From: an uncultured Christensenella sp.
GTDB taxonomy: Bacteria; Bacillota; Clostridia; Christensenellales; Borkfalkiaceae
Reading direction: 5' to 3'
Length of the DNA: 64,000 bases
NCBI GenBank assembly: GCA_910585785.1
Contig: CAJUEV010000003.1
Location: forward strand, 62,001-126,000
Part shown: positions 36,496-44,586 of the stretch, piece by piece
Numbering within the stretch: position 1 is the stretch's first letter
Layout: every line of letters begins with the position of its first letter
The notes under the pieces: model-generated
Told to the model about the DNA's origin: nothing
Databases searched by the model: none
What the model saw: only the letters and a program-made list of their open reading frames with translations
Position numbers and translations under genes: made by a program

Positions 36496-36524
36496 TTGAT
36501 TTTTTATAAATTTTTTAATAATAT
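36496..36524 (+). promoter_or_regulatory. Promoter of tRNA-Ser
   Basis: TTGATT at 36496-36501 and TAATAT at 36519-36524 with a 17-base spacer. The predicted start is about 20 bases before the tRNA. Confidence 0.6.
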
Positions 36525-36552
36525 ATTGTTGTGGATTTTATATAAAGCGTAT

Positions 36553-36643
36553 GCGGAGATGGCTGAGCGGTTTAAGGCGCACGATTGGAAATCGTGTGAC
36601 GGCTAATACCCGTCCGGAGGTTCAAATCCTCTTCTCCGCGCCA
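36553..36643 (+). tRNA. tRNA-Ser (anticodon GGA)
   Basis: A class II tRNA of 91 bases including the encoded CCA. The acceptor stem is GCGGAGA/TCTCCGC with discriminator G. The anticodon stem CACGA/TCGTG encloses the loop TTGGAAA, giving anticodon GGA. The long variable arm and the T-arm (GGAGGTTCAAATCCTC region) are intact. Confidence 0.97.
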
Positions 36644-36654
36644 ACTAAACAAAA

Positions 36655-36701
36655 AATCCGAGCGAAAAACCGAGTGTTTTGGTGCCGTTCGGATTTTTTT
36701 G
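36655..36701 (+). terminator. Terminator after tRNA-Ser
   Basis: A 10-bp stem AATCCGAGCG/CGTTCGGATT with one G-U pair (36655-36695) and a T-run of seven. Confidence 0.8.
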
Positions 36702-36742
36702 TTAACTTAGCGGAAATTTACCGATTACAGAAGGATTTGATT

Positions 36743-37069
36743 ATGGCTACTTCAAAAGATTTTTTAAGTTATTTGTCTGAACAATTTGCAAACTCTCCCG
36801 ATTTGACTTTTAAACCTATGATGGGAGAGTATCTTATGTATTATCGCGGAAAACTTGTAGGCGACGTTTGCGACAACAAAGTATTGATTAAGCCTGTTGC
36901 GGCGGCGAAGGAAATGCTTCCCGAAGCGGAAATGCAACCGTCTTATGTCGGTGCAAAACCTATGATTTTGCTTAAAAATCTTGACGACGGCGAATTTATG
37001 CAAACGTTGTTTGAGGCGATGCTGCCCGAGTTGCCCGAACCCAAGCCCAGAAAAAAGAAGAATTGCTGA
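36743..37069 (+). CDS. TfoX N-terminal domain protein
   Basis: A 108-residue protein starting at 36743, with AAGGA nine bases upstream. The frame is open back through the tRNA gene, but that part cannot be coding. The sequence matches the TfoX_N domain: a helix (FLSYLSEQF), then FKPMMGEYLMYYRGKLVGDVCDNKVLIKPV, here given in outline, ending in a Lys-rich tail. Stand-alone TfoX_N proteins are common in Bacillota; the domain is shared with the competence regulator TfoX but no function is set for the stand-alone form. Confidence 0.85.
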   Translation: MATSKDFLSYLSEQFANSPDLTFKPMMGEYLMYYRGKLVGDVCDNKVLIKPVAAAKEMLPEAEMQPSYVGAKPMILLKNLDDGEFMQTLFEAMLPELPEPKPRKKKNC

Positions 37070-37088
37070 TTGCTAAAAAAATTAAGTC

Positions 37089-37119
37089 ACCCCGCCGCGG
37101 TTAGTTGCCGCGGCGGGGT
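37089..37119 (+). terminator. Strong G/C hairpin after the TfoX-N gene
   Basis: Perfect 12-bp stem ACCCCGCCGCGG/CCGCGGCGGGGT with a 7-base loop. The T-tract is poor (ATTTAT), so termination may be incomplete. Confidence 0.65.
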
Positions 37120-37191
37120 ATTTATAAGCCGTGCTTATGAAAATAATTATTAAATTTGATAGTCATTGCATATTTATAAGCGCAATATTGC

Positions 37192-37220
37192 TTGTCGTGG
37201 GAAAAATTGTATGTTATACT
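37192..37220 (+). promoter_or_regulatory. Promoter of gdhA
   Basis: TTGTCG at 37192-37197, 17 bases, then TATACT at 37215-37220 preceded by TGT (extended -10). Confidence 0.65.
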
Positions 37221-37267
37221 GTAAATAAGATTAAATTATTCAATAAATGTATAAATTTAGGAGCAAT

Positions 37268-38602
37268 ATGAAATACGTAGAAAGAGTTTTGAAAGAACTT
37301 AAAAAACACAATCCTAACGAGCCGGAGTTTCATCAGGCGGCTACTGAAATTTTGACTACCTTGTCGCCTGTAATCGAAAAACATCCCGAGTATGAAGCGG
37401 CGGGCTTGTTAGAGCGATTTGTAGAGCCTGAAAGGGTTATTATGTTCCGTGTTCCTTGGGTGGACGACAAGGGCAAAGTAAAAGTAAATAAAGGATACAG
37501 AGTACAGTTTAACAGCGCAATAGGACCTTATAAGGGTGGCTTGCGTTTTCATCCTTCCGTAAATTTATCCATAATCAAATTTTTAGGGTTAGAACAGATT
37601 CTTAAAAACAGTTTGACGGGGTTGCCCATAGGCGGAGGCAAAGGCGGCTCTGACTTTGACCCCAAAGGCAAATCCGACAGAGAGATTATGGCTTTTTGTC
37701 AAAGTTTTATGACGGAACTTTATCGCCATATCGGCGCGGATACCGACGTTCCCGCGGGTGATATTGGCGTAGGCGGACGCGAAATCGGTTATCTTTTCGG
37801 GCAATATAAAAGGATACGCGACGAGCACGTTGGCGTGCTTACCGGCAGGGGGCTGACGTACGGCGGAAGTCTTGTGCGCACGGAAGCGACGGGTTACGGA
37901 CTTATTTATATAACGGAAGAAGCGATGAAGGCACGCGGCGACAGTTTTGATGGCAAAACAGTCGTTATTTCCGGTTCGGGCAACGTCGCCATATACGCTT
38001 GTCAGAAGGCGCAGAGTCTGGGCGCGAAGGTCGTGGCAATGTACGACTCAAACGGCTATATTTACGATGCGGAAGGCATTAAACTTGACGTTATAAAGGA
38101 TATTAAGGAAGTTAAGCGCGGGCGCATTAAAGAATATGCCGAGCGAGTGGCAGGGGCGGTTTATACGGAAGGCTGTAATGGCATCTGGACAATACCTTGC
38201 GACGTTGCGTTGCCGTGCGCAACTCAAAACGAAATTGACAAACAATCCGCCGAAGCGTTGGTTAAAAACGGGGTAAAATATGTTGCGGAAGGCGCGAATA
38301 TGCCCTCTACCTTGGAAGCGATTGAAGTATTTAAAAATAGCGGAACGGTATTTTTGCCCGCAAAGGCCGCAAACGCGGGCGGTGTTGCAACGTCCGCTTT
38401 GGAAATGGCGCAGTCATCGGGCAGAATGTTCTGGTCCTTTGAGGAGGTTGACGCTAAACTTAAAGACATTATGAAGAATATTTACCATAACATAGACGCC
38501 GCCGCAAAAGAATACGGTTTTGAAGGCGACTACGTTATGGGTGCTAATATAGCGGGCTTTACAAAGGTTGCCGCTGCAATGATGGCTCACGGCGTGGTGT
38601 AA
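37268..38602 (+). CDS. gdhA: Glutamate dehydrogenase, hexameric family (probably NADP-dependent)
   Basis: 444 residues from the ATG at 37268, which has an AGGAG site five bases upstream; the frame is open seven codons further up. It interconverts glutamate and 2-oxoglutarate plus ammonium. Family marks are FRVPWVDDKG, YKGGLRFHPSVN, the GGGKGGSDFDPKGKSD segment with the catalytic lysine region, and DIGVGGREIGYLFG. The Rossmann domain has GSGNVA. Size and the SDREIMAFCQSFM segment match the bacterial, usually NADP-specific subgroup. It stands alone between its own promoter and terminator. Confidence 0.95.
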   Translation: MKYVERVLKELKKHNPNEPEFHQAATEILTTLSPVIEKHPEYEAAGLLERFVEPERVIMFRVPWVDDKGKVKVNKGYRVQFNSAIGPYKGGLRFHPSVNLSIIKFLGLEQILKNSLTGLPIGGGKGGSDFDPKGKSDREIMAFCQSFMTELYRHIGADTDVPAGDIGVGGREIGYLFGQYKRIRDEHVGVLTGRGLTYGGSLVRTEATGYGLIYITEEAMKARGDSFDGKTVVISGSGNVAIYACQKAQSLGAKVVAMYDSNGYIYDAEGIKLDVIKDIKEVKRGRIKEYAERVAGAVYTEGCNGIWTIPCDVALPCATQNEIDKQSAEALVKNGVKYVAEGANMPSTLEAIEVFKNSGTVFLPAKAANAGGVATSALEMAQSSGRMFWSFEEVDAKLKDIMKNIYHNIDAAAKEYGFEGDYVMGANIAGFTKVAAAMMAHGVV

Positions 38603-38617
38603 ATCGCAATTGATTTT

Positions 38618-38651
38618 AAAAGACGTTTTTAATTTTGAAAACGTCTTTTTT
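38618..38651 (+). terminator. Terminator after gdhA
   Basis: Perfect 12-bp stem AAAAGACGTTTT/AAAACGTCTTTT (38618-38649) running into more T residues. Confidence 0.88.
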
Positions 38652-38652
38652 A

Positions 38653-38681
38653 TTGACATTTTTTTTGCCTTCTGCTAAAAT
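38653..38681 (+). promoter_or_regulatory. Promoter of the flavodiiron protein gene
   Basis: TTGACA at 38653-38658, 17 bases, TAAAAT at 38676-38681 preceded by TGC (extended -10). It leaves a leader of about 170 bases in which I see no clear structure. Confidence 0.8.
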
Positions 38682-38860
38682 CTAAGGCGTTTAAAGCGAA
38701 GAAGTACGGCTGTAAAAGTGACGATAAATTTTAAGCGGAAGGATAAAATATAAATAATTGCCCCCCGAATATGCTTGATTTAACGCATAATCAGCTTATT
38801 TTCTTTGATTTGATTTATAAATAATTTTACAAAGTTGTAAACGGAAAAGGACTTTAATTT

Positions 38861-40018
38861 ATGGCAAAAGTTTCGGCAAATATTTTTAACGTAGGCGTAA
38901 ACGACCGCAATATAGATTTGTTTGAAGGGCAGTATAAAGTGCCTAACGGTATGTCGTATAACTCTTACGTTATTATAGACGAAAAAACAGCAGTTTTCGA
39001 TACGGTTGACGCGCGGTTTGGTGATGAATGGCTTGAAAATATAAAACAGGCGTTGGGCGAGCGCACGCCCGATTATCTTATAATTTTGCATATGGAGCCG
39101 GACCATTCCGCCAACATAATGAAGTTTGCCAAGCGCTATCCTACCGCTAAAATTGTAGGCAACTCTAAAACGTTTGTAATGATGGGAGAGTATTTCGGGC
39201 AGGATTTTGCCGAAAACCGCGTAGTGGTAAACGAAAACGATACTCTTGCATTGGGCAAGCATTGCGTAAAATTTATTTTTGCGCCTATGGTGCATTGGCC
39301 CGAAGTTATGGTTGCTTTCGAACAATCGCAAAAAATATTGTTCTCTGCGGACGCTTTCGGTAAATTCGGCGCGCTTGACGCCGATGAAGAATGGGATGAC
39401 GAGGCTCGTCGATATTATATAGGGATAGTCGGAAAATACGGTTTGCAAGTGCGCAATCTGTTTGCTAAACTTGCTTGCTGTCAAATTGAAAAAATTTGTC
39501 CGCTCCACGGTCCTGTTTTAAGCGAAAATTTACCGCATTATTTGGGATTATATGAAAAATGGGCTTCATACTCGCCCGAAACGGACGGTATCTTGATAGT
39601 TTACGCGTCGGTATACGGAAATACGGCAAAGGCAGCGGAAAGCCTTAAAACATTGCTTTTACAAAAAGGCACGGGTAACGTGGCTGTGTACGATTTGGCG
39701 CGTACGGACTTGTCGCTTTGCGTTGCCGAAGCGTTTAAATACTCCAAAATTGTATTTGCAAGCACAACGTATAACGGAACGGTATTTCCCGTTATGCGCG
39801 AATTTCTGGAAGAATTGATTGAAAGAAATTTTCAAAACCGTACCGTGGCGTTAATTGAAAACGGAAGTTGGGCGCCAGTCGCGGCAAGAACTATAACAAA
39901 GAAACTTGAAAACAGTAAAAATTTGAAGTTTATTGAACCTGTGGTTACGGTGCGCGCGGCGTTGAATGAAGAAAGCCGGCGGCAAATAGAAGTTTTGGCG
40001 GACGAATTAATTAAATAA
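38861..40018 (+). CDS. fprA: Flavodiiron protein (FprA family, A-type flavoprotein)
   Basis: 385 residues. The N-terminal metallo-beta-lactamase-like domain carries the diiron ligands in HMEPDH (His77, Glu79, Asp81, His82), with MVHWPEVMV, FSADAFGKFG and PLHGPVL further on. The C-terminal flavodoxin domain starts at about residue 245 with the FMN loop YASVYGNTAKAA. Flavodiiron proteins reduce oxygen to water or nitric oxide to nitrous oxide with electrons from rubredoxin, protecting anaerobes. No rubredoxin gene is adjacent. It is monocistronic, with its own promoter and terminator. Confidence 0.93.
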   Translation: MAKVSANIFNVGVNDRNIDLFEGQYKVPNGMSYNSYVIIDEKTAVFDTVDARFGDEWLENIKQALGERTPDYLIILHMEPDHSANIMKFAKRYPTAKIVGNSKTFVMMGEYFGQDFAENRVVVNENDTLALGKHCVKFIFAPMVHWPEVMVAFEQSQKILFSADAFGKFGALDADEEWDDEARRYYIGIVGKYGLQVRNLFAKLACCQIEKICPLHGPVLSENLPHYLGLYEKWASYSPETDGILIVYASVYGNTAKAAESLKTLLLQKGTGNVAVYDLARTDLSLCVAEAFKYSKIVFASTTYNGTVFPVMREFLEELIERNFQNRTVALIENGSWAPVAARTITKKLENSKNLKFIEPVVTVRAALNEESRRQIEVLADELIK

Positions 40019-40032
40019 ATTCAATATTTTAG

Positions 40033-40063
40033 AAAAGCGCGGAAAATTTTCCGCGCTTTTTTT
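40033..40063 (+). terminator. Terminator after fprA
   Basis: A perfect palindrome with a 14-bp half (AAAAGCGCGGAAAA) followed by three more T residues. Confidence 0.88.
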
Positions 40064-40073
40064 GTTGCAAGTG

Positions 40074-40102
40074 TTGACAAAGTAAGATTAAAAGAATATA
40101 AT
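40074..40102 (+). promoter_or_regulatory. Consensus promoter of the TetR-ABC operon
   Basis: TTGACA at 40074-40079, 17 bases, TATAAT at 40097-40102: a full sigma-A consensus. Confidence 0.88.
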
Positions 40103-40104
40103 TT

Positions 40105-40132
40105 AAAACAAGCGTTGCAAAACGTTAGTTTT
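40105..40132 (+). promoter_or_regulatory. Imperfect palindrome at the start site, candidate TetR operator
   Basis: A 28-base imperfect inverted repeat beginning AAAACAAGCGTT and ending AACGTTAGTTTT, with about 10 of 14 positions matching. It lies immediately after the -10 box over the transcription start, where an autorepressor would bind. Confidence 0.45.
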
Positions 40133-40153
40133 AATTAAAAAAGGAATTTAATT

Positions 40154-40732
40154 ATGCCGCCGAAAGCAAAATTTTCAAAAGAGGAAGTTATAGAAACAGC
40201 GCTTAAAATCGTGCAAAATGAAGGTTTTGAAGCGCTCACTGCGAGAGTGCTGGGAGGCGAACTCGGAAGTTCGCCTCGCCCCATATTTACCGTATTTAAC
40301 AGTATGGAAGAGGTGCAAAACGAAGTTATTACCGCGGCTAAGGCGCTTTATTTTAAATATCAGGAAAAAGGACTGAACGAAAAACCCGCTTTTAAGGGTT
40401 CGGGAATGGAATATATAAAATTCGCCGCCGAGCAGCCTAAACTTTTTCAACTGCTGTTTATGAAGCAGGCGGAAAGCGTGCCTGCAACAGGCGACGTGCT
40501 TATGTTATTGGACGAACATTACGGGCAAATTTTAAAGTCTGTTCAGGATGAATACGGCTTTGGCTATCAAACCGCAAAAGAATTATATTTGCATCTTTGG
40601 GTATATTCTCACGGAATTGCGGCGTTAATAGCGACAAACGTATGTAAATTTACAGAAAATGAAATTTCGGCTATGCTTTCGGAAGTGTGCGTAGCATTAA
40701 TAAAAAAATTTAAATCGGAAGGTAAAATATGA
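40154..40732 (+). CDS. TetR family transcriptional regulator
   Basis: 192 residues. The N-terminal domain has the three-helix TetR pattern: FSKEEVIETALKIVQNEGFEALT leads into the helix-turn-helix around residues 32-52 (VLGGELGSSPRPIFTVF). The C-terminal ligand domain has the LHLWVYSHGIAALIA segment typical of the WHG group. It is first in an operon with an ABC ATPase and permease, overlapping the ATPase start by four bases (ATGA). It most likely represses its own operon until an exported compound binds it; the ligand is unknown. Confidence 0.88.
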   Translation: MPPKAKFSKEEVIETALKIVQNEGFEALTARVLGGELGSSPRPIFTVFNSMEEVQNEVITAAKALYFKYQEKGLNEKPAFKGSGMEYIKFAAEQPKLFQLLFMKQAESVPATGDVLMLLDEHYGQILKSVQDEYGFGYQTAKELYLHLWVYSHGIAALIATNVCKFTENEISAMLSEVCVALIKKFKSEGKI

Positions 40733-41415
40733 TTTCAGCAAAAAATATTTATAAGTCCTTTAACGGCGGGGCGGTTCGCGTTTTAAAGGACGTTTCGCTT
40801 GAAATACAGGGCGGCGAATTTGTAGTTATTTTGGGCGCTTCGGGCTCGGGTAAGTCTACGCTTATGAGTGTGTTGTCAGGGTTGGAACGCGCCGACGAGG
40901 GGACGGTTTCGGTAAACGGTGAAATTATTTCAACAATGACTGACAAACAACTTACTGAGTTCAGAAGAAAGAACATAGGCTTTATATTTCAGCAATACTA
41001 TCTTATGCCGCATTTGTCGGTGGAAAATAATGTTAAACTCGGCGCGGATTTGGCAAAAAACAAGGACTTTCGTGAAGTTATAAAAGCGGTGGGGCTTGAA
41101 GATAAAGTTAATAGCAAACCTTTTGAACTTTCCGGCGGAGAACAGCAGCGCGTGTGCATCGCTCGCGCTTTGGCAAAAAATCCGAGTATACTGTTTTTGG
41201 ACGAACCTACCGGCGCGCTTGACGAGCAAACGGGAAGGGACGTTTTAAACTATATTATAAATTTAAAACGCGAACGCGGATTTACTATGATTATGGTAAC
41301 TCATAACGAAAATATAGCGCAAACCGCCGATACGGTTATAAGAATGAACAGCGGAAAAATTATTGAAACAACAAAAAATAAAGTTTGCAAATCTGCATTC
41401 GAAATCGGATGGTGA
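40729..41415 (+). CDS. ABC transporter ATP-binding protein (MacB/LolD/FtsE-like)
   Basis: 228 residues. Walker A GASGSGKST is at 36-44, followed by the Q-loop IFQQYYLMPHLS, signature LSGGEQQRV and Walker B ILFLDEPTGALDEQTG. The DEPTGALD form and the YYLMPHLSVENNV segment are typical of the lipoprotein/macrolide/antimicrobial-peptide export group. It starts inside the TetR stop codon and is followed after three bases by its permease, so the pair makes one exporter. Confidence 0.93.
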   Translation: MISAKNIYKSFNGGAVRVLKDVSLEIQGGEFVVILGASGSGKSTLMSVLSGLERADEGTVSVNGEIISTMTDKQLTEFRRKNIGFIFQQYYLMPHLSVENNVKLGADLAKNKDFREVIKAVGLEDKVNSKPFELSGGEQQRVCIARALAKNPSILFLDEPTGALDEQTGRDVLNYIINLKRERGFTMIMVTHNENIAQTADTVIRMNSGKIIETTKNKVCKSAFEIGW

Positions 41416-41418
41416 CGT

Positions 41419-42579
41419 ATGGTAATAAGTTTAAAAGACGGGTTAAAACTTATAGGCATTGCGATAATAAGTTTTTGCGCCGTGTTCGTCTGCACTTTTT
41501 TCATAAATTATTATGTAGACGCAGTTGCCGTCGGACCGTCGGTTGAAGAAAGTTTAAAACAGCTTTATGAGGCGCAGCTTGCAACGGCAAAATTGTCTTG
41601 CACGCTAAGCGGGTGTTGTCTTTTGATAATTGCGCTTTTAATGTTGGTTTTTTACATAAAAATGTATGTTGACGGGCACGCGCGGCAATTGGGAATTATG
41701 AAAGCGATGGGCTACACCAACGGCGAAATTGCTTTAAAGTTTTGGGTGTTCGGATTTGGCGTGTTTTTGGGCGCTGCTTTGGGTTGCGGGGCGGGCTACG
41801 CTATAATGCCGCTGATTTACAGCCAGATGACGGTGGAAGGGTTGAAAATACCCATCAGATTTAATTTTTGGCTGCCTTTGGTTATGGTATTACTTCCTGC
41901 CGCAATTTTTTCGGCTTTTTCCTGCGGATACGCGTATTTGGCGCTAAAACGTCCGGTAGGCGATATGCTTAGGGGTAAGACGTCAAACAAACTTAATCGT
42001 ACTGCTGCAAATAAAAAGCGTGCGACGGTTAAAGCGGATAATAACGGCAAACAACGGAGTTTTCTTTTTGAAATGGGGCTAAAAACTTTGACAAGTAAAA
42101 AAATGCTTGTATTTTTTGTCGCGTTTGCCTGTTTTTGCTTTTCTGCAATGGTGCAAATGGGCGGAGCAATGTACGATTTTGAAACGCAAACAATGGGACC
42201 TATTATACTGGTTTTGGGTATTGTGCTTGCCGTAACTACTCTTTTTATTGCGATAACTGCGCTAGTTAGAGGAAACGTAAAAAATATTGCGATAATGAAA
42301 GCCTTCGGCTATTCCGTGAAGGAGTGCGCCGCAACAGTGTTTCTCGGTTACGTTCCGTTTGCGTTTTTGGGTTTTGGAATAGGCACTGTTTATCAATACG
42401 CAATATTAAGGGTTATGGTTGACTTGTTTTTTGAGCAATTTTCATTAACTTTCAAATTCAGTGTGCCCATATTTTTTATAACTTTGGCATCGTTTATTGT
42501 TTTTTATGTCGCGGTTATGGCTTTATACGTAATCAAAATAGGGAAAGTGTCGGTGAAAGAAGTAATGGCGGAGGAATGA
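41419..42579 (+). CDS. ABC transporter permease, FtsX-like
   Basis: 386 residues with about eight hydrophobic helices arranged as two FtsX-type halves. Each half has the family's cytoplasmic motif: QLGIMKAMGYTNGEI near residue 93 and NIAIMKAFGYSVKEC near residue 290. A soluble basic loop of about 40 residues (around 190-220) lies between the halves. It lacks the large MacB-type outer domain. Substrate unknown; the TetR partner suggests export of a toxic compound or peptide. The ribosome binding site is weak, so translation may depend on coupling to the ATPase gene. Confidence 0.88.
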   Translation: MVISLKDGLKLIGIAIISFCAVFVCTFFINYYVDAVAVGPSVEESLKQLYEAQLATAKLSCTLSGCCLLIIALLMLVFYIKMYVDGHARQLGIMKAMGYTNGEIALKFWVFGFGVFLGAALGCGAGYAIMPLIYSQMTVEGLKIPIRFNFWLPLVMVLLPAAIFSAFSCGYAYLALKRPVGDMLRGKTSNKLNRTAANKKRATVKADNNGKQRSFLFEMGLKTLTSKKMLVFFVAFACFCFSAMVQMGGAMYDFETQTMGPIILVLGIVLAVTTLFIAITALVRGNVKNIAIMKAFGYSVKECAATVFLGYVPFAFLGFGIGTVYQYAILRVMVDLFFEQFSLTFKFSVPIFFITLASFIVFYVAVMALYVIKIGKVSVKEVMAEE

Positions 42580-42600
42580 TTTTTTTAGCCTGCAAATTTA

Positions 42601-42629
42601 TTGATTTTTTAAAACGGACGTGTTATTAT
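42601..42629 (+). promoter_or_regulatory. Promoter of tRNA-Arg
   Basis: TTGATT at 42601-42606, 17 bases, TATTAT at 42624-42629 with TGT before it (extended -10). The tRNA starts about 25 bases after the predicted start. Confidence 0.65.
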
Positions 42630-42660
42630 AATTCAGTCGTAACATTGGAAAATAATTAAC

Positions 42661-42735
42661 GCTTCCGTAGTTAAATGGATATAACAGCCCCCTCCTAAGG
42701 GGCAGTTTTGGGTTCGATTCCCAGCGGGAGTACCA
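42661..42735 (+). tRNA. tRNA-Arg (anticodon CCT)
   Basis: 75 bases including CCA. The acceptor stem GCTTCCG/CGGGAGT has two G-U pairs, discriminator A. The anticodon stem GCCCC/GGGGC encloses CTCCTAA, giving anticodon CCT, which reads AGG. The T-loop GGTTCGATTCC is standard. Confidence 0.96.
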
Positions 42736-42738
42736 TAA

Positions 42739-42769
42739 AAGGCGTACGTTTTTATAAAACGTACGCCTT
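42739..42769 (+). terminator. Terminator after tRNA-Arg
   Basis: A 14-bp stem AAGGCGTACGTTTT/AAAACGTACGCCTT with a tiny loop; the T-run after it is broken. Confidence 0.75.
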
Positions 42770-42806
42770 AGTTATTTTATATGGTAATTTAGTTTTGAAA
42801 AATAAT

Positions 42807-42833
42807 AAAAGCGGGCGATAAGCCCGCTTTTTT
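42807..42833. terminator. Bidirectional terminator, end of rpsT
   Basis: Stem AAAAGCGGGC/GCCCGCTTTT with a four- to five-base loop and six T residues on the plus strand and four on the minus strand. It lies 15 bases past the rpsT stop. Confidence 0.85.
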
Positions 42834-42848
42834 GCGCTTTAATTTATT

Positions 42849-43112
42849 TTAAGCCATAGCATTAAGTTTTTTTGCAAGACCTGATTTTTTGTTGGCTGCC
42901 GTATTCTTTTTAAGAACGCCCTTCGAAACCGCGCTGTCTATTACAGAGCAGGTAACGGGGAATTTTGCCGTAGCCGCCGCTTTGTCGCCGCTTTGAACCA
43001 AGGTAAGGAACTTTTTAACTTCGTTTTTAACTTCCGTTTTTACGGCTTTGTTTCTCGCGGTTTTCTTTTCGGTAACCAAAACACGCTTTTTAGCAGACTT
43101 TATATTAGGCAT
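42849..43112 (-). CDS. rpsT: 30S ribosomal protein S20
   Basis: 87 residues, the normal length. It is very basic and helical, begins MPNIKSAKKRVLVTEKK as S20 proteins do, and ends in the Ala/Lys-rich AANKKSGLAKKLNAMA. S20 binds 16S rRNA at the base of the body of the small subunit. A TAGGAG site lies seven bases before the ATG. It is monocistronic with its own promoter and terminator. Confidence 0.97.
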   Translation of the reverse strand: MPNIKSAKKRVLVTEKKTARNKAVKTEVKNEVKKFLTLVQSGDKAAATAKFPVTCSVIDSAVSKGVLKKNTAANKKSGLAKKLNAMA

Positions 43113-43152
43113 TTCTTTCTCCTATTTAACATTAATTCTTAAATCTTGAATA

Positions 43153-43181
43153 ATTTTATCATAAAAAAAAATTGTTGTAAA
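43153..43181 (-). promoter_or_regulatory. Promoter of rpsT
   Basis: On the minus strand TTTACA (43181-43176), 17 bases, TAAAAT (43158-43153) with TGA directly before the -10 (extended). Confidence 0.75.
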
Positions 43182-43248
43182 CTGTTTTTTAACGGCTTTC
43201 GGTAATTTTTTTAATATATTTCAAGTTAGTTAAATATTATATAAGGTA

Positions 43249-44031
43249 ATGGAAAAAATTGCGCGCGACAATTTAAAAGTATGCTTTTTTGACAGCGGAA
43301 TAGGCGGTTTGACTTTGCTTTGCGAATGCGTGAAAGTTTTGCCCGGCGCGCAATACTTTTATTTTGCGGACAATTTCAACGTGCCGTACGGCAGTTTGGG
43401 CGGCGATGCGCTTTTTGACAAGGCGGATTATTTTTTTAGGCAGATAAGTAAGTTAAATCCTGCCGCCGCGGTGGTTGCCTGCAATACGGTAACGGCGCGG
43501 TGTATCAAGTTTCTGCGCGAAAAATACAATTTTCCCATAATTGGTATACAGCCTGCGGTAAAACCTGCCGCGCGCGCCGGAACGTGCGCCGTCCTTTCTA
43601 CGCCGTCTACCGCCAACAGCGAGGCGCTTAAAGCGCTGATAGATAAGTACGGCGAAGGTAGAACAATTGTGGCGCCTTGTCCCGATTTGGCTGCTTATAT
43701 TGAAGAAAATATATTTAATTTAGACGCGGAAAGTATAAAAAATCTTCTTCCTCGGGTTAAGGCGGAAGGGATAGTTTTGGGGTGCACGCATTATTCGTTT
43801 ATTAAGCGGCAAATTGCCGAATTTTATAGCGACAGCCAAATTTATGATGGCGAGTTGGGCACTGCACAACGTTTTAAAGCGGTTTTTCAGCGTTTAAACG
43901 TCGGTTTTTCAGAAAAAATCGACCCAAATTCCCACTTTGTCCCTAATTTTAATGTAAACGTAGAGTTTGTCGGAGGGGACGAAGTAAAAAATAACCGTGT
44001 TTTTGACTTGCTGCTTAACGGAAATGTTTGA
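43249..44031 (+). CDS. murI: Glutamate racemase
   Basis: 260 residues. It makes D-glutamate for peptidoglycan. The active-site motifs are complete: FDSGIGG with Asp15-Ser16, VACNTVTA with Cys78, and GCTHYS with Cys179, the two cysteines acting as acid/base pair. No good ribosome binding site is seen: the nearest is AAGG only two to three bases before the ATG, and a TATTAT/TATATA lies 6-14 bases upstream, so a very short leader is possible. It precedes the mra cluster whose products consume D-glutamate. Confidence 0.95.
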   Translation: MEKIARDNLKVCFFDSGIGGLTLLCECVKVLPGAQYFYFADNFNVPYGSLGGDALFDKADYFFRQISKLNPAAAVVACNTVTARCIKFLREKYNFPIIGIQPAVKPAARAGTCAVLSTPSTANSEALKALIDKYGEGRTIVAPCPDLAAYIEENIFNLDAESIKNLLPRVKAEGIVLGCTHYSFIKRQIAEFYSDSQIYDGELGTAQRFKAVFQRLNVGFSEKIDPNSHFVPNFNVNVEFVGGDEVKNNRVFDLLLNGNV

Positions 44032-44053
44032 AATTTTCTTTTGAAAAGGGCTC

Positions 44054-44091
44054 TGGGGAAATTTTTCCCAAAAAATTCCTATAAATTCCCA
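44054..44091 (+). promoter_or_regulatory. Candidate MraZ-binding repeats upstream of the mra promoter
   Basis: On the minus strand three 5-base units TGGGA, TAGGA and TGGGA end at 44091, 44081 and 44070, spaced by 10-11 bases, and a TGGGG on the plus strand begins at 44054. MraZ from E. coli is known to bind spaced TGGGN repeats before its own gene. Here they lie just upstream of the -35 box and point the other way. Confidence 0.5.
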
Positions 44092-44099
44092 AAAAAGGG

Positions 44100-44128
44100 T
44101 TGACAATGGATATGAGGTGCTGTATTAT
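44100..44128 (+). promoter_or_regulatory. Promoter of the mra/mur/fts cluster
   Basis: TTGACA at 44100-44105, 17 bases, TATTAT at 44123-44128. The start point would be about 22 bases before the mraZ ATG. Confidence 0.85.
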
Positions 44129-44157
44129 GGACATACCAACCTTCGAAAGGCAGTATT

Positions 44158-44586
44158 ATGTTTTATCTGACCGGTGAATACAATCACCAAATGGACACGA
44201 AAAACAGAATAAGAATTCCCAACAAATTAAAGGGTAACGAAACTGGGCTTTATTTTTCAAAAGGCACCAATAACTGTCTTTTTGTCTATTATGAGGCGGG
44301 ATTTAAAGAACTTATTCAAAACCTTGAAGAAAAAGTAAAAATGAGCGATGAAAAAAAGCAAATGGCTTTAAGAGTTTTCGCAAAATCGTTTACTTACGTC
44401 GAAGGTGACGCGCAGGGCAGAATGATTCTTCCTCCCAAACTCAAAGAATATGCAAAAATCGATAAGGATTTGGTTATCTGCGGCGCAGGTTCGCGCATAG
44501 AGATATGGGCGAAGGAAGTACACGACAAATACTTTGAACACGAAGACGAAAACTTCGACGATTTGTTCAAATCATTGGATATATGA
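44158..44586 (+). CDS. mraZ: Transcriptional regulator MraZ
   Basis: 142 residues, two tandem SpoVT/AbrB-like repeats. The first begins FYLTGEYNHQMDTKNRIRIP and the second FTYVEGDAQGRMILPP, each with the DxKGR-type turn in variant form. MraZ forms a ring, binds repeats ahead of its own operon and represses it. It is the first gene of the division cluster and overlaps rsmH by four bases (ATGA). An AAAGG site precedes the start. Confidence 0.96.
   Translation: MFYLTGEYNHQMDTKNRIRIPNKLKGNETGLYFSKGTNNCLFVYYEAGFKELIQNLEEKVKMSDEKKQMALRVFAKSFTYVEGDAQGRMILPPKLKEYAKIDKDLVICGAGSRIEIWAKEVHDKYFEHEDENFDDLFKSLDI

Noticed and set aside
36551..36742. Open frame leading into the TfoX-N gene
   Set aside because: It reads through the tRNA-Ser gene and its terminator; the real start at 36743 has its own ribosome binding site.
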